Origin: Clostridia bacterium
GTDB lineage: Bacteria; Bacillota; Clostridia; Christensenellales; Borkfalkiaceae
Direction: 5' to 3'
Assembly: GCA_017463205.1 (NCBI GenBank)
Contig: JAFTPQ010000016.1
Span: forward strand, 1 to 47,126
DNA: 47,126 bases
Shown here: positions 1 through 6,821 of the stretch, one piece after another
Layout: the number at the start of each line of letters is the position of its first letter
Position numbering within the stretch: position 1 is the stretch's first letter
Made by a program: the position numbers and the translations under genes
The notes under the pieces: generated by a model
Databases searched by the model: none
Told to the model about the DNA's origin: nothing
The model's input: only the letters and a program-made list of their open reading frames with translations

Positions 1-1
1 T

Positions 2-487
2 GCGGACGAACAAGAATTTTGCGACGTTTGCGTAAAAGAACTGAGCGGTGAAAAAACATTTACCGACGGTTTTGAAGCTGAGGAAAATGCAGAAGAAATG
101 GAACTTTGCCCCATTTGCGGCGAAAATTATATGATCTACGGCGAAAAGATGTGCGAAGATTGCAAGAAAAAGAGCGCATACGAAGACGAGGAAACGGAGG
201 AAGACGAAGATAAAGAAGACGCATCGTGGAGAAGTTATCTCGACGATGAGGAAGAAGAATTGGATATCGATATTCCCGATTCCGAATTTGAAGATGAAGA
301 AGACGAGGAAAACGAGGAAGAGGAGATCGAAGAAGAAAAAGACGACTTCGAATACGTTTCCGCAGACGATTATTACGATTATGATGATGAAGACGATGAC
401 GATGACGACGATTTCGACGACTTTGATGACGACGATGCGCCGACGCCGAAATCCGGGAAGAAAAAGAAAAAAGACGACGATTTTTAA
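2..487 (+). CDS. C-terminal part of an acidic zinc-finger protein
   Basis: The frame is open from the first bases of the window, so the true start lies upstream. The visible part has CxxC pairs (CDVC near the edge, then CPIC and CEDC about 35 to 60 residues in), which look like treble-clef or zinc-ribbon ligands. After that comes a roughly 85-residue tail made almost only of Asp and Glu, with a few Tyr, closed by a Lys-rich patch (KSGKKKKK) and DDDF. The Cys pairs suggest metal binding and the tail suggests an unstructured, highly charged region. I cannot name the family. An internal ATG at 98 exists but would cut off the first Cys pair, so it is unlikely to be the start. A strong terminator follows. 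Confidence 0.6.
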   Translation, partial: ADEQEFCDVCVKELSGEKTFTDGFEAEENAEEMELCPICGENYMIYGEKMCEDCKKKSAYEDEETEEDEDKEDASWRSYLDDEEEELDIDIPDSEFEDEEDEENEEEEIEEEKDDFEYVSADDYYDYDDEDDDDDDDFDDFDDDDAPTPKSGKKKKKDDDF

Positions 488-520
488 TAGGGTAAGTTAA
501 ATCAAAAATGTAATAATCAT

Positions 521-549
521 CCACCCGAATATCGGGTGGTTTTTATTTT
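521..549 (+). terminator. Intrinsic terminator
   Basis: CCACCCGA-ATA-TCGGGTGG (521-539) is a perfect 8-bp stem followed by TTTTTATTTT. It ends the acidic protein gene 34 bases upstream. Confidence 0.85.
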
Positions 550-551
550 CG

Positions 552-760
552 GGCATAGCCCTTGTTCACTAGCGTAGCACAAATGTGTTCTTTGTTGTTC
601 TAGTCATGCACGTGTTACTTGCTATCCGTCAACGGGCTTTCTCATTACAAAACAGCCTTGTCATACCGAGCGGAGCAACTCGCTTCGCACGGTCGGTATG
701 ACATTTCGGCTTATCGGTAAACTTCTACCGAACCACGCGACTATCGCATGGTTTTTCTTT
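552..760. repeat. Hairpin-rich intergenic repeat, locus 0
   Basis: This gene-free stretch carries small hairpins: GGGC-ATA-GCCC near 554, a long inverted repeat GTCATACCGA (660-669) with TCGGTATGAC (693-702), and CCACGCGA-CTA-TCGCATGG (733-751, one mismatch) followed by a T-run. The segment ending in CGGTCGGTATGAC recurs at about 23989-24001, which ties this locus to the mosaic at 23.9 kb. Nothing in it looks coding. Confidence 0.55.
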
Positions 761-773
761 ATAGCAAAAAGAA

Positions 774-800
774 AAGGAAGCATAGGAGCTTCCTTTTTTT
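774..800 (-). terminator. Bidirectional intrinsic terminator
   Basis: AAGGAAGC (774-781) pairs with GCTTCCTT (788-795). A T-run follows on the plus strand and TTTTCTTTTT follows on the minus strand, so it can end the leftward rubrerythrin and small-protein transcript as well as anything coming from the left. Confidence 0.75.
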
Positions 801-842
801 GATGGCGCGATCCGTTTTAACGGGAACCTTGTAGAAAAATTT

Positions 843-1001
843 TTAAAGGTCGTCCGCATCTTGAACGGGTGTTTCGCGCTTGTTTTTCGGCTTTCCCGTA
901 TAACTGCCGTTTACGTCGGTTTTCGACGGATCATCAAACACGTCTAAAGCGCGTTTGGTGGGGGCAGGTATGCGTTGAGCGCTCTTTTTTCCCTTAGTCA
1001 T
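843..1001 (-). CDS. Small conserved protein ending in PVQDADDL
   Basis: This is a 52-residue protein whose ATG overlaps the stop of the preceding 43-codon gene (ATGACTAA), so it is probably translated by coupling. The C-terminal half, with DDP, DVNGSYTG and the terminal PVQDADDL, matches a pattern I know from small uncharacterised Clostridia proteins. The function is unknown. The N-terminal part contains RIPAPTK, which is encoded antisense by a copy of the dispersed 20-bp element (960-980), so this linker was probably changed or created by that element. It is the last gene of the leftward transcript and is followed by a terminator. Confidence 0.65.
   Translation of the reverse strand: MTKGKKSAQRIPAPTKRALDVFDDPSKTDVNGSYTGKPKNKRETPVQDADDL
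960..980 (+). repeat. Dispersed 20-bp element, copy in small gene
   Basis: GGGGGCAGGTATGCGTTGAGC on the plus strand, antisense to the 52-codon gene, where it encodes AQRIPAPT. Confidence 0.7.
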
Positions 1002-1125
1002 TATTGCCGCCGTTTTGATAGCTGTGGCTGTTTTCCGTGTTTTTGCCGCAGTTTTTATTGCCGCAATTTTTGTTTCCGCAGTTCTTGTTTTTACCGTTTT
1101 GATTGTTGTTTTGATTACCTTTCAT
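994..1125 (-). CDS. 43-residue Asn/Cys-rich repeat peptide
   Basis: A strong ribosome site (AAGGAG, 8 bases before the ATG) starts a 43-codon frame. The peptide begins MKGNQNNNQNGKNK and then has three tandem NCGNK-type units giving three evenly spaced Cys residues (NCG, NCG, NCG), followed by a Ser/Tyr/Asn-rich end. The low complexity and regular Cys spacing suggest a metal-binding, cross-linked or coat-type small peptide, but no family can be assigned. It lies 70 bases downstream of the rubrerythrin gene on the same strand and overlaps the next small gene by 8 bases, so all three are probably one transcript. No maturation enzyme is encoded nearby. Confidence 0.6.
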   Translation of the reverse strand: MKGNQNNNQNGKNKNCGNKNCGNKNCGKNTENSHSYQNGGNND

Positions 1126-1195
1126 TTTTTTTACTCCTTATCAAAAAATGGGAAGACAGTGCGTTTAAAAAATTTAGTTTTCTATTTGTTTTTGA

Positions 1196-1795
1196 TTATT
1201 CTCGTACGCCTTCAAAAGGCAAGTGCAAATCGACGTAACCCTGTTCCGCCTTACAGAGCGGACAAATTTTCCATGCTTCGGTGGCTACGTGCATATAACC
1301 GCATTCGCTGCAAATCCATAAGATAGGGCTTTCGCTTTTATACAGCGTGCCGTTTCTTACGCCGTCGTGAAGATATTGGAAAACGATTTTGTGCTGTCCT
1401 TCCACTTCCGCGATCATCTTATAAAGAGCGGCAACGTCTTCAAAGCCTTCTTTTTTTGCTGTTACGGCAAACGAGGGATAGATATCTTCCATCTCGTTTT
1501 TTTCGTCCATAGCGGCAAATTTCAAGCCTTCCTCCAACGTTCCCGCGTGGAAAGGATATCCTGCTTCAAACGATACGTTATCGCGACTGCCCGTTTTTTC
1601 GATCATTTTGTTGAAAAATTGCGTAGCGTGCAACGTTTCGTTTTTCGCAATCGTGCGGATCGCGTCCGCAAGCGTTTTCATTCCTTCTTTCATGGCAAGC
1701 TTTGCGATCATCTGATAGCGCATACCCGCTTGACATTCCCCCGCAAAACTGCGGGCTAAGTTTTTAAAAGTTTCCGTTTTTTCAAATTCTATCAT
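1196..1795 (-). CDS. Rubrerythrin
   Basis: This 199-residue protein is a cytoplasmic non-haem di-iron peroxidase that reduces hydrogen peroxide in anaerobes with electrons from rubredoxin or NADH-linked partners. The N-terminal ferritin-like four-helix domain carries the Glu ligands (ECQAGMRY, NETLHA, EVEGQH). The C-terminal rubredoxin-like domain has two CxxC pairs (CSEC and CPLC) for one iron. The start at 1795 is supported by GGAG five bases upstream; further ATGs upstream in frame lack a ribosome site. Two tiny genes follow on the same strand. Family confidence is high; whether it is true rubrerythrin or a nigerythrin-like variant cannot be decided here. Confidence 0.93.
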   Translation of the reverse strand: MIEFEKTETFKNLARSFAGECQAGMRYQMIAKLAMKEGMKTLADAIRTIAKNETLHATQFFNKMIEKTGSRDNVSFEAGYPFHAGTLEEGLKFAAMDEKNEMEDIYPSFAVTAKKEGFEDVAALYKMIAEVEGQHKIVFQYLHDGVRNGTLYKSESPILWICSECGYMHVATEAWKICPLCKAEQGYVDLHLPFEGVRE

Positions 1796-2006
1796 ATAAA
1801 CTCCATTTTTAAAAGGCATTGCCTTCTTAACGTCAGTATGACGCATTTTTCACCGTTTATGCAAGCAAAAACAAAAGAATAGGCGGTCGATCGTTGACAA
1901 AAAATAGGCAAATTTAAGAAAAACAAGGGAAATCGCTTGCTAAATTTTGCGCATAGGAGTACAATGGACGTATTATAATAAGTAAAAAATAAAAAGAGGA
2001 AGAAGT

Positions 2007-2510
2007 ATGTTTCATATTGTTTTGGTCGAGCCGGAAATTCCGCAAAACGCGGGGAATATTGCGCGGACGTGCGCGGCGACGGGAACGCATTTGCATATGA
2101 TCCGTCCGCTTGGGTTTGAGGTGACGGACAAATATTTAAAACGGGCGGGGTTGGATTATTGGCATTTGGTTGACGTGTCCTATTACGACAGCTTTGACGA
2201 ATTGCAAGCCAAATATCCCGATTCGCGATTTTTCTATTTTACGACGAAAGGGCGTCACCGTCACAGCGACGTGACGTTCCGTGACGGCGATTTTTTGGTG
2301 TTCGGCAAGGAAACCAAGGGGCTGCCCGAAGAATTACTGATGAAACACGAGGGAGAATGTTTGCGTATCCCTATGTTTTCGGAGGCGCGTTCGTTGAATT
2401 TGGGAAATTCCGCGGCGATCGCTTTGTACGAGGCGTTGCGGCAAACCGATTATGCGGGTTTGTTGGAAGAAGGGGAATTGCACCATCATAAATGGAGCGA
2501 CGTGGAATAA
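2007..2510 (+). CDS. trmL: tRNA (cytidine(34)-2'-O)-methyltransferase
   Basis: A SPOUT-class methyltransferase of 167 residues, the normal length for TrmL/CspR. It methylates the 2'-O of the wobble nucleotide in tRNA-Leu using S-adenosylmethionine. Visible hallmarks are the N-terminal LVEPEIPQNAGNIART, the central FGKETKGLP loop, and the knot-forming IPMFSEARSLNLGNSAA segment that binds the methyl donor. The purine-rich GAGGAAGAAG sits just before the ATG. It is followed by a hairpin that separates it from spoIIR. Confidence 0.93.
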   Translation: MFHIVLVEPEIPQNAGNIARTCAATGTHLHMIRPLGFEVTDKYLKRAGLDYWHLVDVSYYDSFDELQAKYPDSRFFYFTTKGRHRHSDVTFRDGDFLVFGKETKGLPEELLMKHEGECLRIPMFSEARSLNLGNSAAIALYEALRQTDYAGLLEEGELHHHKWSDVE

Positions 2511-2540
2511 ATGCGCGCAATAAAATTTGTGAAATTAGCC

Positions 2541-2570
2541 GTATAAAAAAATAAATTATTGTCAATAACT
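2541..2570 (+). promoter_or_regulatory. Candidate SigF-type promoter of spoIIR
   Basis: GTATA (2541-2545) matches the -35 consensus GYWTA of forespore sigma F. After 15 bases, GTCAATAACT (2561-2570) resembles the -10 consensus GGNRANANTW with two deviations. A start 6 to 8 bases downstream would fall at about 2576-2578. This is a by-eye match in AT-rich DNA, so chance is possible, but spoIIR is sigma-F-controlled in Bacillus. Confidence 0.4.
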
Positions 2571-2600
2571 TCCGTGTAAAAAAACGGAGGTTATTTTTTT
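2564..2600 (+). terminator. Terminator hairpin that also holds the spoIIR ribosome site
   Basis: AATAACTTCCGT (2564-2575) pairs with ACGGAGGTTATT (2584-2595; one G-U) across an 8-base loop, and Ts run up to the spoIIR ATG at 2601. This is a good intrinsic terminator for trmL. The right arm contains GGAGG, the only ribosome site of spoIIR, so read-through transcripts would have that site buried. Confidence 0.75.
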
Positions 2601-3167
2601 ATGAAAAACGTTTGCATAATTTTTTTATTGTCAATCATAATAAGTTTAACGGCGTTTGGCGTTTGGGGAACTTTGGGTTCGACGGGCGCATCGAACGCAT
2701 CGGGCGTGACAAGCGCATTGGGCGGCGAGGAATATTTGCGTATCCATATCCGCGCCGATTCCAACGAAGGAGAAGCGCAGGCGGTGAAATATTACGTGCG
2801 GGACGCGATCGTGGAATATTTAACGCCGTTGGTGGCAGGATATCAAACGCAGGCGCAAGCAGTGGAAGGCGTGCGGGAGCATTTATCTAAGATCGCGGTG
2901 GTGGCGACGCAAGCGTTGTTGCAACGGGGATACGGTTACGGAGCGACGGCGGAATTGAAAAGGGAAACGTTCCCTACGCGCGTTTACGACGGGTATACTT
3001 TGCCGTCGGGCGAATATACGGCGCTGATCGTCAATTTGGGCAGCGGAAAAGGGGATAATTGGTGGTGCGTGGTGTATCCGCCGTTGTGCTTTGTTGCGCC
3101 CGTAGGCGAAAACGTTGTGTATAAAAGCAAAATAAAAGAGATCATAATGGAATGGAAAGCCCGTTAA
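2601..3167 (+). CDS. spoIIR: Stage II sporulation protein R
   Basis: SpoIIR is the secreted forespore signal that triggers SpoIIGA to process pro-sigma-E in the mother cell. The 188-residue product starts with a hydrophobic signal or anchor segment (about residues 4-22). It then shows the family blocks: RIHIRADSNEGEAQAVKYYV, the VRDAI segment, FPTRVYDGYTLPSGEYTALI, and near the C-terminus NWWCVVYPPLCF with two conserved Cys. Length is slightly short of the Bacillus protein. It sits directly upstream of the sleB-ypeB germination pair. Confidence 0.93.
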   Translation: MKNVCIIFLLSIIISLTAFGVWGTLGSTGASNASGVTSALGGEEYLRIHIRADSNEGEAQAVKYYVRDAIVEYLTPLVAGYQTQAQAVEGVREHLSKIAVVATQALLQRGYGYGATAELKRETFPTRVYDGYTLPSGEYTALIVNLGSGKGDNWWCVVYPPLCFVAPVGENVVYKSKIKEIIMEWKAR

Positions 3168-3221
3168 AGTCAAAAAACCGTTAAAAAGTTTTCGGCGGAG
3201 AGGTACATAGGAGGAATGAGC

Positions 3222-3977
3222 ATGAAGAAAGCTATTAGAAAAAATATTCTTGCGGCGTTGGTAACGGGCGTAATGCTGTTGCCGACGGTCGGGGTTGGGG
3301 TGTATAAAGCCACCGCTTCGCGCGCGCCGCAAACGGAATATGCGGAAATATGGATGACGGCTGCCGTATTGCGGCAGGGAACGAAAGGCGGCGAAGTGAA
3401 AGAGGTGCAACGCCGCTTGAAGTTGTGGGGATATTACAACGGCAGTGTGGACGGCGTGTTTGGCGCGGGAACGAAATCTGCCGTTATTGCGTTTCAGAAA
3501 AAGAACGGTTTAACTGCCGACGGCGTTGTGGGCGCAGCCACGTATAAGGCGCTTGGAATGACGAATTCTTACGAGATTTTGAGCAATCAAGCCGGCTCGA
3601 ACGCATCGGCTGTCAACGGGTTTTCCAGCGCGGACGTGTATTTATTGGCGCGGACGATCTACGCAGAGGGGCGCGGTGAACCGTATACTGGGCAAGTTGC
3701 GATCGGCGCGGTGGTGTTAAACCGTGTTCGGCACCCGTCTTTCCCGAACACCGTATCGGGTGTTGTGTATCAAAAGCATGCGTTTACGGCGGTGTCGGAC
3801 GGGCAGATCAATTTGACGCCCAACGAAACGGCGATGAAGGCGGCAAGGGACGCGATCAACGGTTGGGATCCCACAGGCGGAGCGATCTATTATTATAATC
3901 CCGCAGTGGCAACCAGCGCATGGATCTTCGATCGGCAGACGGTGACGGTGATCGGTAAACACGTTTTTGCCATTTAA
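3222..3977 (+). CDS. sleB: Spore cortex-lytic enzyme SleB
   Basis: SleB is a lytic transglycosylase-type hydrolase that degrades muramic-lactam cortex during germination. The 251-residue product has a membrane or signal segment (about residues 8-26), a peptidoglycan-binding repeat domain (about 48-113, with LRQGTKGGEV, VDGVFGAGT and DGVVGAAT), and a Hydrolase_2 catalytic domain (about 135-251) with the catalytic-Glu motif TIYAEGRGEP and the YYNP segment. The second ATG (3222) is chosen because AGGAGG lies 7 bases before it but only 1 base before the ATG at 3216. ypeB, the partner needed for SleB stability, follows 34 bases later. Confidence 0.95.
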   Translation: MKKAIRKNILAALVTGVMLLPTVGVGVYKATASRAPQTEYAEIWMTAAVLRQGTKGGEVKEVQRRLKLWGYYNGSVDGVFGAGTKSAVIAFQKKNGLTADGVVGAATYKALGMTNSYEILSNQAGSNASAVNGFSSADVYLLARTIYAEGRGEPYTGQVAIGAVVLNRVRHPSFPNTVSGVVYQKHAFTAVSDGQINLTPNETAMKAARDAINGWDPTGGAIYYYNPAVATSAWIFDRQTVTVIGKHVFAI

Positions 3978-4011
3978 AAAGGAAACGTAAGAGTTTGTTA
4001 AGGGAGGAATT

Positions 4012-5976
4012 ATGAAAAAGACACAGGAAATAGCAACAAATTCGTCCGCAGGTGCGGAAAAAGTGGAAACGATCGCGCAAGAAAAATCAGTAAAGAAATC
4101 CGACGGGAAAACCAAGACGGTGAAAACGAGCGTGAAAGAAACCAGCGCAAAAGGGGACGCGGCATTGGGGGATTCGACGAAAGCCGCTAAAAAATTGGCG
4201 GCGGAGAAATCGGAAAAGATCGACGTGAAAAAAATGAACGCAGAAACGGGAAACGGCGCGGCGGAAAAGGAAAGCGAGGCGGCGAAAGCACGTGTGGAAG
4301 CGGCGTTGAAACGTAAAGAGGAACAGGCAAAACGGAAAGAAGAACGCCTTGCCGCGCAAAAGAAAAAATCGGAAGCGCGCGCAAAGAAGAAAGCCGAACG
4401 CCGCGCCGCAATCGAAAAACGAAAGGCGGAAAAGAAAGCGTTGATCGAAAAGCGCGCCGCTGAAAAGAAAGCTCTGGCAGAAAAACGGGCGGCGGAAAAA
4501 GAGGCTCGGCTGACGGAACGCGCGCACGCGAAGGCAAATAAAAACCAAGCGCAATCGAAGAAAAAGACGCAAAAAGCGCAACGCAAAACAGAAAAAAAAG
4601 ATAAGCGCGAACGTCATCACGAACACGCGAAAGGGTATGGCGGTTGGCTTGCGGCAGTCGTTTCGTTGGGCGTTGTTACGTTGGCTTTGACGACGGCGGT
4701 GACGGTGGGCGCGATCGACATGCGCAACACAAAAAACGGTATGATGGCGGCGCACAAGGGTACCATGTACGAGTTGACGGGCATTATGGAGCACGTAGAC
4801 GACGATTTGGACAGAGTGCGTATTTCCGCTTCGCCTGCGCAACAAAGCCGTATTTTAACCGATTTGTTGGTGCAAGCGCGCCTTGCGGAATTGGATTTGG
4901 AAAAATTGCCGATTTCGGCGGAAGCAGACCGCAATATCACCGAATTTATCAACCGTACGGCGGCGGAATGCGAGCGTATGTTGGCAAAATTGCGCAACGG
5001 CGGCGAATTAAGTGAGGAAGATAAGCAACGTTTGGAAGGATTGTATAAGATCAATCATTCGATCCGTATGGAATTGGACGGCATGATGGAAAAACTTACC
5101 GATAAGGATCTGCGCGGATATTTGAAAGACGGCGCGGGTATGGTAGGGGACGCTTTGGGGCGTTTAGAAAATCTGACGTTGGAAGAAAACCGCGCGATGA
5201 TGGAAGATATAAAAGATAAAATGACGGGGGCAGGTATGCGTTCAATGCCAAAAGAAGGAGCAAGCGGCATGACGGGCGCGGACGGACAAGAGGGGGCGGA
5301 AGCCAAACTCGATCCTGCGCGCGCAGAGGAACTTTGTAACGGTTATTTTTCCGATTACGGCATTAAAGAATTTCAATGCGTTGGGGAAACGGTGAACGGA
5401 AAGCAAAAAGCGTATAACGTGCAGGGATATGATGAAAAAGGCACGTTATTGTTTGCGGAAGTCGATCAGCAAAACGGCGCGTTGATACGGTTCGATTATT
5501 ATGAAGATTGCAATACGGAAAATTTCGATTTGAAAAACGCCGAACGCATCGCCGAGCAATTTTTGGAAAAATTGGGATATGACGATTTGGAGATCGTACG
5601 GTTTCGGGAAAGCGGCACGACGACGGATTTTACGTTTGTCTACGAGGACGATGACGTAGTGTATTATCCTGACGAGGTGCGTGTGAAGGTGTGTCGTACG
5701 CGCGGCGTGGTGACGGCGATGGACGCGTCGAAATATTTGCGGCATCATAAAGAACGGAAAGATCCTGTCGTACTTGTTACGTTGGCGGAAGCGTATGATA
5801 AATTGTACGACGGTTTGGAAGTGGAAGCTTCGCGATTGGCGGTGGTGAAAACCGCGCGCGGTGAAAAAACGGCATACGAATTTCTTTGTTCGTACGGGGA
5901 AGAACAGTATTTTGTGTATCTTTCCGCAGAAACGGGAGAAGAAATTTCCATTGTAAACGCAAAAAGTATTTCTTAA
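4012..5976 (+). CDS. ypeB: Germination protein YpeB with long charged N-terminal extension
   Basis: YpeB is the membrane-anchored spore protein that localises and stabilises SleB. The C-terminal two thirds fit the family: one transmembrane segment (about residues 208-233), an alpha-helical stretch, then repeated PepSY-like modules (about 435-654) ending in SAETGEEISIV. Unusual is the first 200 residues, a Lys/Glu/Ala-rich region full of KKAERRA and EKKALAEKRA repeats predicted as a long coiled coil on the cytoplasmic side. At 654 residues it is about 200 longer than typical YpeB. A copy of the dispersed 20-bp element (5226) encodes TGAGMRSMP in the linker between the helical part and the first PepSY module. 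The ribosome site is GGGAGG. Confidence 0.88.
   Translation: MKKTQEIATNSSAGAEKVETIAQEKSVKKSDGKTKTVKTSVKETSAKGDAALGDSTKAAKKLAAEKSEKIDVKKMNAETGNGAAEKESEAAKARVEAALKRKEEQAKRKEERLAAQKKKSEARAKKKAERRAAIEKRKAEKKALIEKRAAEKKALAEKRAAEKEARLTERAHAKANKNQAQSKKKTQKAQRKTEKKDKRERHHEHAKGYGGWLAAVVSLGVVTLALTTAVTVGAIDMRNTKNGMMAAHKGTMYELTGIMEHVDDDLDRVRISASPAQQSRILTDLLVQARLAELDLEKLPISAEADRNITEFINRTAAECERMLAKLRNGGELSEEDKQRLEGLYKINHSIRMELDGMMEKLTDKDLRGYLKDGAGMVGDALGRLENLTLEENRAMMEDIKDKMTGAGMRSMPKEGASGMTGADGQEGAEAKLDPARAEELCNGYFSDYGIKEFQCVGETVNGKQKAYNVQGYDEKGTLLFAEVDQQNGALIRFDYYEDCNTENFDLKNAERIAEQFLEKLGYDDLEIVRFRESGTTTDFTFVYEDDDVVYYPDEVRVKVCRTRGVVTAMDASKYLRHHKERKDPVVLVTLAEAYDKLYDGLEVEASRLAVVKTARGEKTAYEFLCSYGEEQYFVYLSAETGEEISIVNAKSIS
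5226..5246 (+). repeat. Dispersed 20-bp element, copy in ypeB
   Basis: GGGGGCAGGTATGCGTTC followed by AAT. In the ypeB frame it encodes GAGMRS, a flexible linker between domains. Confidence 0.7.
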
Positions 5977-5993
5977 GCGTAAAAAGAAAACCG

Positions 5994-6031
5994 ACCTGCA
6001 CGGAACAAAATCCGTCGGGGAGGTTTTTTTG
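5994..6031 (+). terminator. Intrinsic terminator after ypeB
   Basis: ACCTGCACGGA (5994-6004) pairs imperfectly with TCCGT...AGGT (6011-6024) and is followed by seven Ts, 17 bases after the ypeB stop. Confidence 0.6.
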
Positions 6032-6036
6032 TTTTG

Positions 6037-6240
6037 GTGAAGTTTGTCTGACGGCAAAGTTGTGGGAATATGAAGACGGCGATACGGTTATTAATATCGA
6101 CAACGAAAGATAGAAAGATATGATCCAACGGAACGTTGGTTGACTTCCTGTTGGGGAACGATAAAGTTATTAATATCGATAACGAGAGATAGAAAGTCAA
6201 GGTCAAGCGGAACGCTTGGACTCGTATGACAGAGGGGAAT
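6037..6240. repeat. Hairpin-mosaic intergenic repeat, locus 1
   Basis: This gene-free stretch has two tandem units of about 80 bases. Each has a GTTATTAATATCGAYAAC core (6087-6104 and 6166-6183), then GAAAGATAGAAAG or a variant, then a GAA-loop hairpin: CCAACG-GAA-CGTTGG (6125-6139) and CAAGCG-GAA-CGCTTG (6204-6218). The two hairpins differ in sequence but both pair perfectly. The same units recur at 17.7 kb and 24.1-24.4 kb. A degraded GTGAAGTTTGTCTGACGGCAAA-type unit opens the locus. Confidence 0.75.
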
Positions 6241-6284
6241 CAATAATCAAAAGATCGAATTTTATCATAAAAAACGTATTTTTG

Positions 6285-6313
6285 TTGACTTTATTGAGAA
6301 AATAGCGTATAAT
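6285..6313 (+). promoter_or_regulatory. Promoter of structured RNA copy A
   Basis: TTGACT (6285-6290), a 17-base spacer, and TATAAT (6308-6313). The flanking sequence is nearly identical to the promoter of copy B 293 bases downstream. Confidence 0.85.
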
Positions 6314-6319
6314 AAATAT

Positions 6320-6535
6320 GCTACAGACCTTTTTAGCCTTTTTTGAAAAGGCAAATCTTTTTTTCAATATTTTAATAGTTTCAACAATGGATATAATCTT
6401 GGTAGGATTATATCTTTTATCGTTTTTCAAAATCCGTTGTTGAAATGTGTATTGAAAAAAGGTCGTAGCAGCTTTACGAGAAAGGTATGTTCTACAGTGC
6501 TGTGTATCGTAAGGTATACGGCACTTTTTTGTTTT
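6320..6535 (+). ncRNA. Structured RNA, tandem copy A
   Basis: Predicted transcript of about 215 nt. Pairings seen: P1 GACCTTTTT (6326-6334) with AAAAAGGTC (6456-6464); a side hairpin GCCTTTT-TTG-AAAAGGC (6336-6352); TTTTTTCAAT (6359-6368) with ATTGAAAAAA (6451-6460), which competes with P1 for six bases (6456-6460 region); P3 TTTCAACAA (6379-6387) with TTGTTGAAA (6437-6445); P4 GATATAATC-TTGGTAG-GATTATATC (6390-6414). A conserved 3' block (AGCAGCTTTACGAGAAAGG...) follows, then a 13-bp terminator stem from AGTGC to GCACT with TTTTTTG. Copy B has the same layout with different stem sequences. Not identified as a known family; 6S-like or a riboswitch-like leader are possible. Confidence 0.75.
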
Positions 6536-6577
6536 ACAGAGGGGGAATGGTAATTTTATTGAAAAAACGTATTTTTG

Positions 6578-6606
6578 TTGACTTTATTGAGAAAATAGCA
6601 TATAAT
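6578..6606 (+). promoter_or_regulatory. Promoter of structured RNA copy B
   Basis: TTGACT (6578-6583), a 17-base spacer, and TATAAT (6601-6606). It should drive the RNA and, by read-through of its terminator, the SLOG operon. Confidence 0.85.
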
Positions 6607-6612
6607 AAATAT

Positions 6613-6810
6613 GCTAAACTCAAAAACCTCGGAAACGGGGAGTTCACATAATAAAATAGTTACAAGTGGATATAATCTTGGTAGGATTATATCTCTTATC
6701 GTGTTTACAACAATCCGCTTGTGACTATGTGAACGAGTTTAGCAGCTTTACGAGAAAGGTATATTCTACAGTGCTGTGTATCGTAAGGTATGCGGCACTT
6801 TTTTGTTTTA
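6613..6810 (+). ncRNA. Structured RNA, tandem copy B, leader of the SLOG operon
   Basis: Same architecture as copy A, with co-varying stems: P1 CTAAACTC (6614-6621) with GAGTTTAG (6735-6742); side hairpin CCTCG-GAAA-CGGGG (6627-6640); P2 GTTCACATA (6642-6650) with TATGTGAAC (6726-6734); P3 GTTACAAG (6659-6666) with CTTGTGAC (6718-6725); P4 and its TTGGTAG loop (6669-6693) identical to copy A. The 3' block and terminator stem are also near-identical. The terminator ends about 10 bases before the ribosome site GAGGG of the SLOG gene, which is the layout of a transcription-attenuating leader. No ligand can be inferred. Confidence 0.78.
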
Positions 6811-6821
6811 CAGAGGGATTT

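Noticed and set aside
98..487. Complete gene starting at the ATG at 98
   Set aside because: The frame is open to the window edge and contains an earlier CxxC pair, so the ATG is probably internal.
4087..4845. Long minus-strand frames opposite ypeB and other genes
   Set aside because: Composition follows the coding strand's codon bias (Arg/Phe-rich shadows), with no start signals or recognised domains.
6285..6810. Tandem RNA as 6S RNA or tracrRNA
   Set aside because: No long 6S-type rod with open central bubble could be drawn with confidence, and there is no CRISPR array or cas gene; left unnamed.
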